Assembly (NCBI RefSeq): GCF_014646115.1
Contig: NZ_BMMV01000031.1
Span: forward strand, 1 to 64,000
Origin: Streptomyces camponoticapitis
GTDB lineage: Bacteria; Actinomycetota; Actinomycetes; Streptomycetales; Streptomycetaceae
Reading direction: 5' to 3'
DNA: 64,000 nt
The notes beneath the pieces are model-generated. The model made no database searches and was not told where the DNA came from. It saw only the letters and a program-made list of their open reading frames with translations. The stretch's first letter is position 1, and the number at the start of each line of letters is the position of its first letter. The position numbers and the translations under genes are program-made. Positions 63,065 to 64,000 of the stretch are shown here, in pieces.

Positions 63065-63330
63065 TCAGCGGACCGGCGCCGCGCAGAGCGGTGGTTCGTT
63101 GCCGTCGTCGGGCTTGCGGAGGGCGTTGCCGAGGAGGTCGATGGCGTCGCCTTGGAGGCGGAGGCGGAGGCGGAGGCGGACGTGGGCGTACACCGTGGCG
63201 GTGACGCCGATGTGGGCATGCCCCAACAGCTCCTTGATCACGACGAGTTCGACGCCTTGCTCCAGGAGGAGGGTCGCCGCCGAGTGGCGGAGGTCATGAA
63301 ACCGGATGCGGCGAAGCCTGGCGCGACCGG
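63065..63330 (-). pseudogene. tyrosine recombinase, C-terminal fragment
   Basis: The minus strand reads LRRIRFHDLRHSAATLLLEQ, then GVELVVIKELLGHAHIGVTA and TVYAHV, ending LCAAPVR-stop at 63065. This is box II of the integrase family with the His/Arg of HDLR, the LGHAH His and the catalytic Tyr in VYAHV. The N-terminal half with the first catalytic Arg is missing; beyond about 63330 other frames look as coding. After the Tyr helix come alternating Arg-Leu residues from a hexanucleotide repeat (63153..63180). It is the leftover of an integrative element, on the strand facing the immunity gene. Confidence 0.72.
63153..63180 (+). repeat. tandem GGAGGC hexanucleotide repeat
   Basis: Four to five uninterrupted copies of GGAGGC (written GGAGGCGGAGGCGGAGGC and so on). 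On the minus strand it encodes repeated Arg-Leu/Leu-Arg within the integrase remnant, just after its catalytic Tyr region. Replication slippage is the likely origin. Confidence 0.75.
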
Positions 63331-63831
63331 CTCAACGAAGGCAGAAGCCGACGCTGAACCACCCGCACCCGGCGGAACAGCGGGGCACACAGCTCGGGGC
63401 TGTTCAGAGGTTTCTTTACTTGATCAGGGCGACGCGCTGGCGCGGCCCGCGCGCGCCCGGCCCCACGGGCCGCCGCCCCGCTTGCCGCCGACCCCGCCGG
63501 TCCGGGCGCGCACCAACCCACACAGCGAACCCTTTCCCGGGGCTCCGCCCCAGACCCCGGCCCTCCCTCTGAGGGACAGGAGGCGGTGTGTCGGGTGCGG
63601 TTTCGTCGTGGCGCGGGAGGGGGTCTCTCGTCGCCCGGTCACCGGAGGCGTACCAGGAACCCCCGGGGGCCGCCAAGGCCGAGCGCAAGCGTCACGATGT
63701 GAGCCTTGGCGGCCCCCGGAGAACCTTGGTACGGCGAAGATGCCCGACCAACGAGGGTCCCCTCCCACTCAGGCCCGGAATCTGCCGGAATCTGCCGGAG
63801 GCTGACTCCGGGCGGCCAACTGTGAGGGCGC
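63331..63831. other. non-coding GC-rich stretch, 500 bp
   Basis: No gene supported on either strand; frames are open simply because GC is extreme. It includes a GGGGCTCCGCCCC-type palindrome near 63538-63552, a motif frequent in Streptomyces intergenic DNA, and the long inverted repeat at 63663-63719. Confidence 0.45.
63663..63719. repeat. 17-bp perfect inverted repeat with 23-base loop
   Basis: CCGGGGGCCGCCAAGGC (63663-63679) is the exact complement of GCCTTGGCGGCCCCCGG (63703-63719). It stands in non-coding DNA next to the integrase remnant, so it could be a terminator, an old IS or attachment-site end, or a structured RNA. Confidence 0.7.
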
Positions 63832-64000
63832 TCAGGACGCCAGCAGTTCGGCGACTTCGGGCATGTCGCGGTAGGCATGTAGCCGATCGAGCACGATTTC
63901 GTGCGTTCCGCCGTGCGCTCGCTGCCACTTTGCCCGAGGGCGAGCATCTGGCCCGCTGTTCCCGCCGCAGCCTCGGGTTCGTTGGAGTCGGCGTAGGCCA
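63832..64000 (-). pseudogene. C-terminal fragment of a regulator-like gene, frameshifted (runs off the window)
   Basis: The minus strand entering the window reads AYADSNEPEAAAGTAGQMLALG in one frame and continues in another with KWQRAHGGTHEIVLDRLHAY, then RDMPEVAELLAS-stop at 63832. Together they resemble the helical C-terminus of Streptomyces XRE/TPR-type regulators. The frame change near 63935 suggests a broken gene, or a sequencing slip. Low confidence because most of the gene is outside the window. Confidence 0.38.

Noticed and set aside
63153..63180. GGAGGC repeat considered as the start of a CRISPR or VNTR array
   Set aside because: There are no spacers; it is a simple tandem hexanucleotide inside a coding remnant.

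Overview
The window looks like an accessory stretch of a Streptomyces chromosome. GC is very high with strong third-position GC bias, GTG and TTG starts are common, and the gene families are typical actinomycete ones: LAL regulator, SpoIIE-type phosphatase, degraded Ku, MHS-family carrier, MmyB-like XRE regulator and a giant RHS protein. Many transposase scraps and broken genes point to a chromosome arm or genomic-island setting. No tRNA, rRNA or CRISPR array was seen.

Layout. 0-3.2 kb: an IS5-type transposase start at the window edge, a gene whose tail was altered beside it, a Ku gene broken by two single-base losses, and a membrane protein. 3.2-10.4 kb: a LAL regulator, two tandem alpha/beta hydrolases (one exported), glucose-6-phosphate dehydrogenase, and a dead GNAT acetyltransferase. 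10.9-30.1 kb: a long run of redox and hydrolytic enzymes with local regulators: P450, hotdog thioesterase, MDR oxidoreductase/LysR divergent pair, ThDP 2-keto-acid decarboxylase, SDR, CocE-type esterase, aldehyde dehydrogenase/XRE regulator divergent pair, NADP-dependent MDR reductase, a three-gene unit of enolase-superfamily enzyme + Yellow/MRJP-like protein + PEBP-like protein, a second MDR reductase with an AraC regulator, and a DUF421 membrane protein. 30-32.4 kb: decayed fragments and an SMI1/KNR4-like gene. 32.4-37.7 kb: a shikimate/quinate catabolic island (MFS carrier, shikimate/quinate dehydrogenase, two-domain QsuB-type dehydroshikimate dehydratase, TetR regulator) with a perfect palindrome and a near-copy in the divergent promoter. 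37.9-43.6 kb: an intact GAF-GAF-SpoIIE-HATPase phosphatase, then scraps of MFS, MerR, SpoIIE, IstB and IS5 genes next to an IS481 element with defined ends and a frameshifted transposase.

43.9-52.5 kb is an export and sensing block: an ABC transporter pair, an OmpR-type two-component system, an MMPL transporter, and a NarL-type two-component system, all on the plus strand. Overlapping stops and starts link several of the genes. 52.5-54.1 kb holds SGNH-hydrolase and IS remains. 54.5-63 kb is the most distinctive locus: a 2628-residue exported RHS polymorphic toxin candidate (IPT/TIG domains, a tandem array of about 100-residue beta-domains, a carboxypeptidase-regulatory-like domain, YD repeats, RHS core, pretoxin HINT domain and a swapped-looking C-terminal tip), whose stop overlaps a 181-aa candidate immunity gene. 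A perfect 9-bp inverted repeat lies just upstream of it. The window ends with a truncated tyrosine recombinase carrying an in-frame hexanucleotide repeat, a 17-bp perfect inverted repeat and another broken gene.

Functions were assigned by reading the translated sequences and recalling families; no database search was run.
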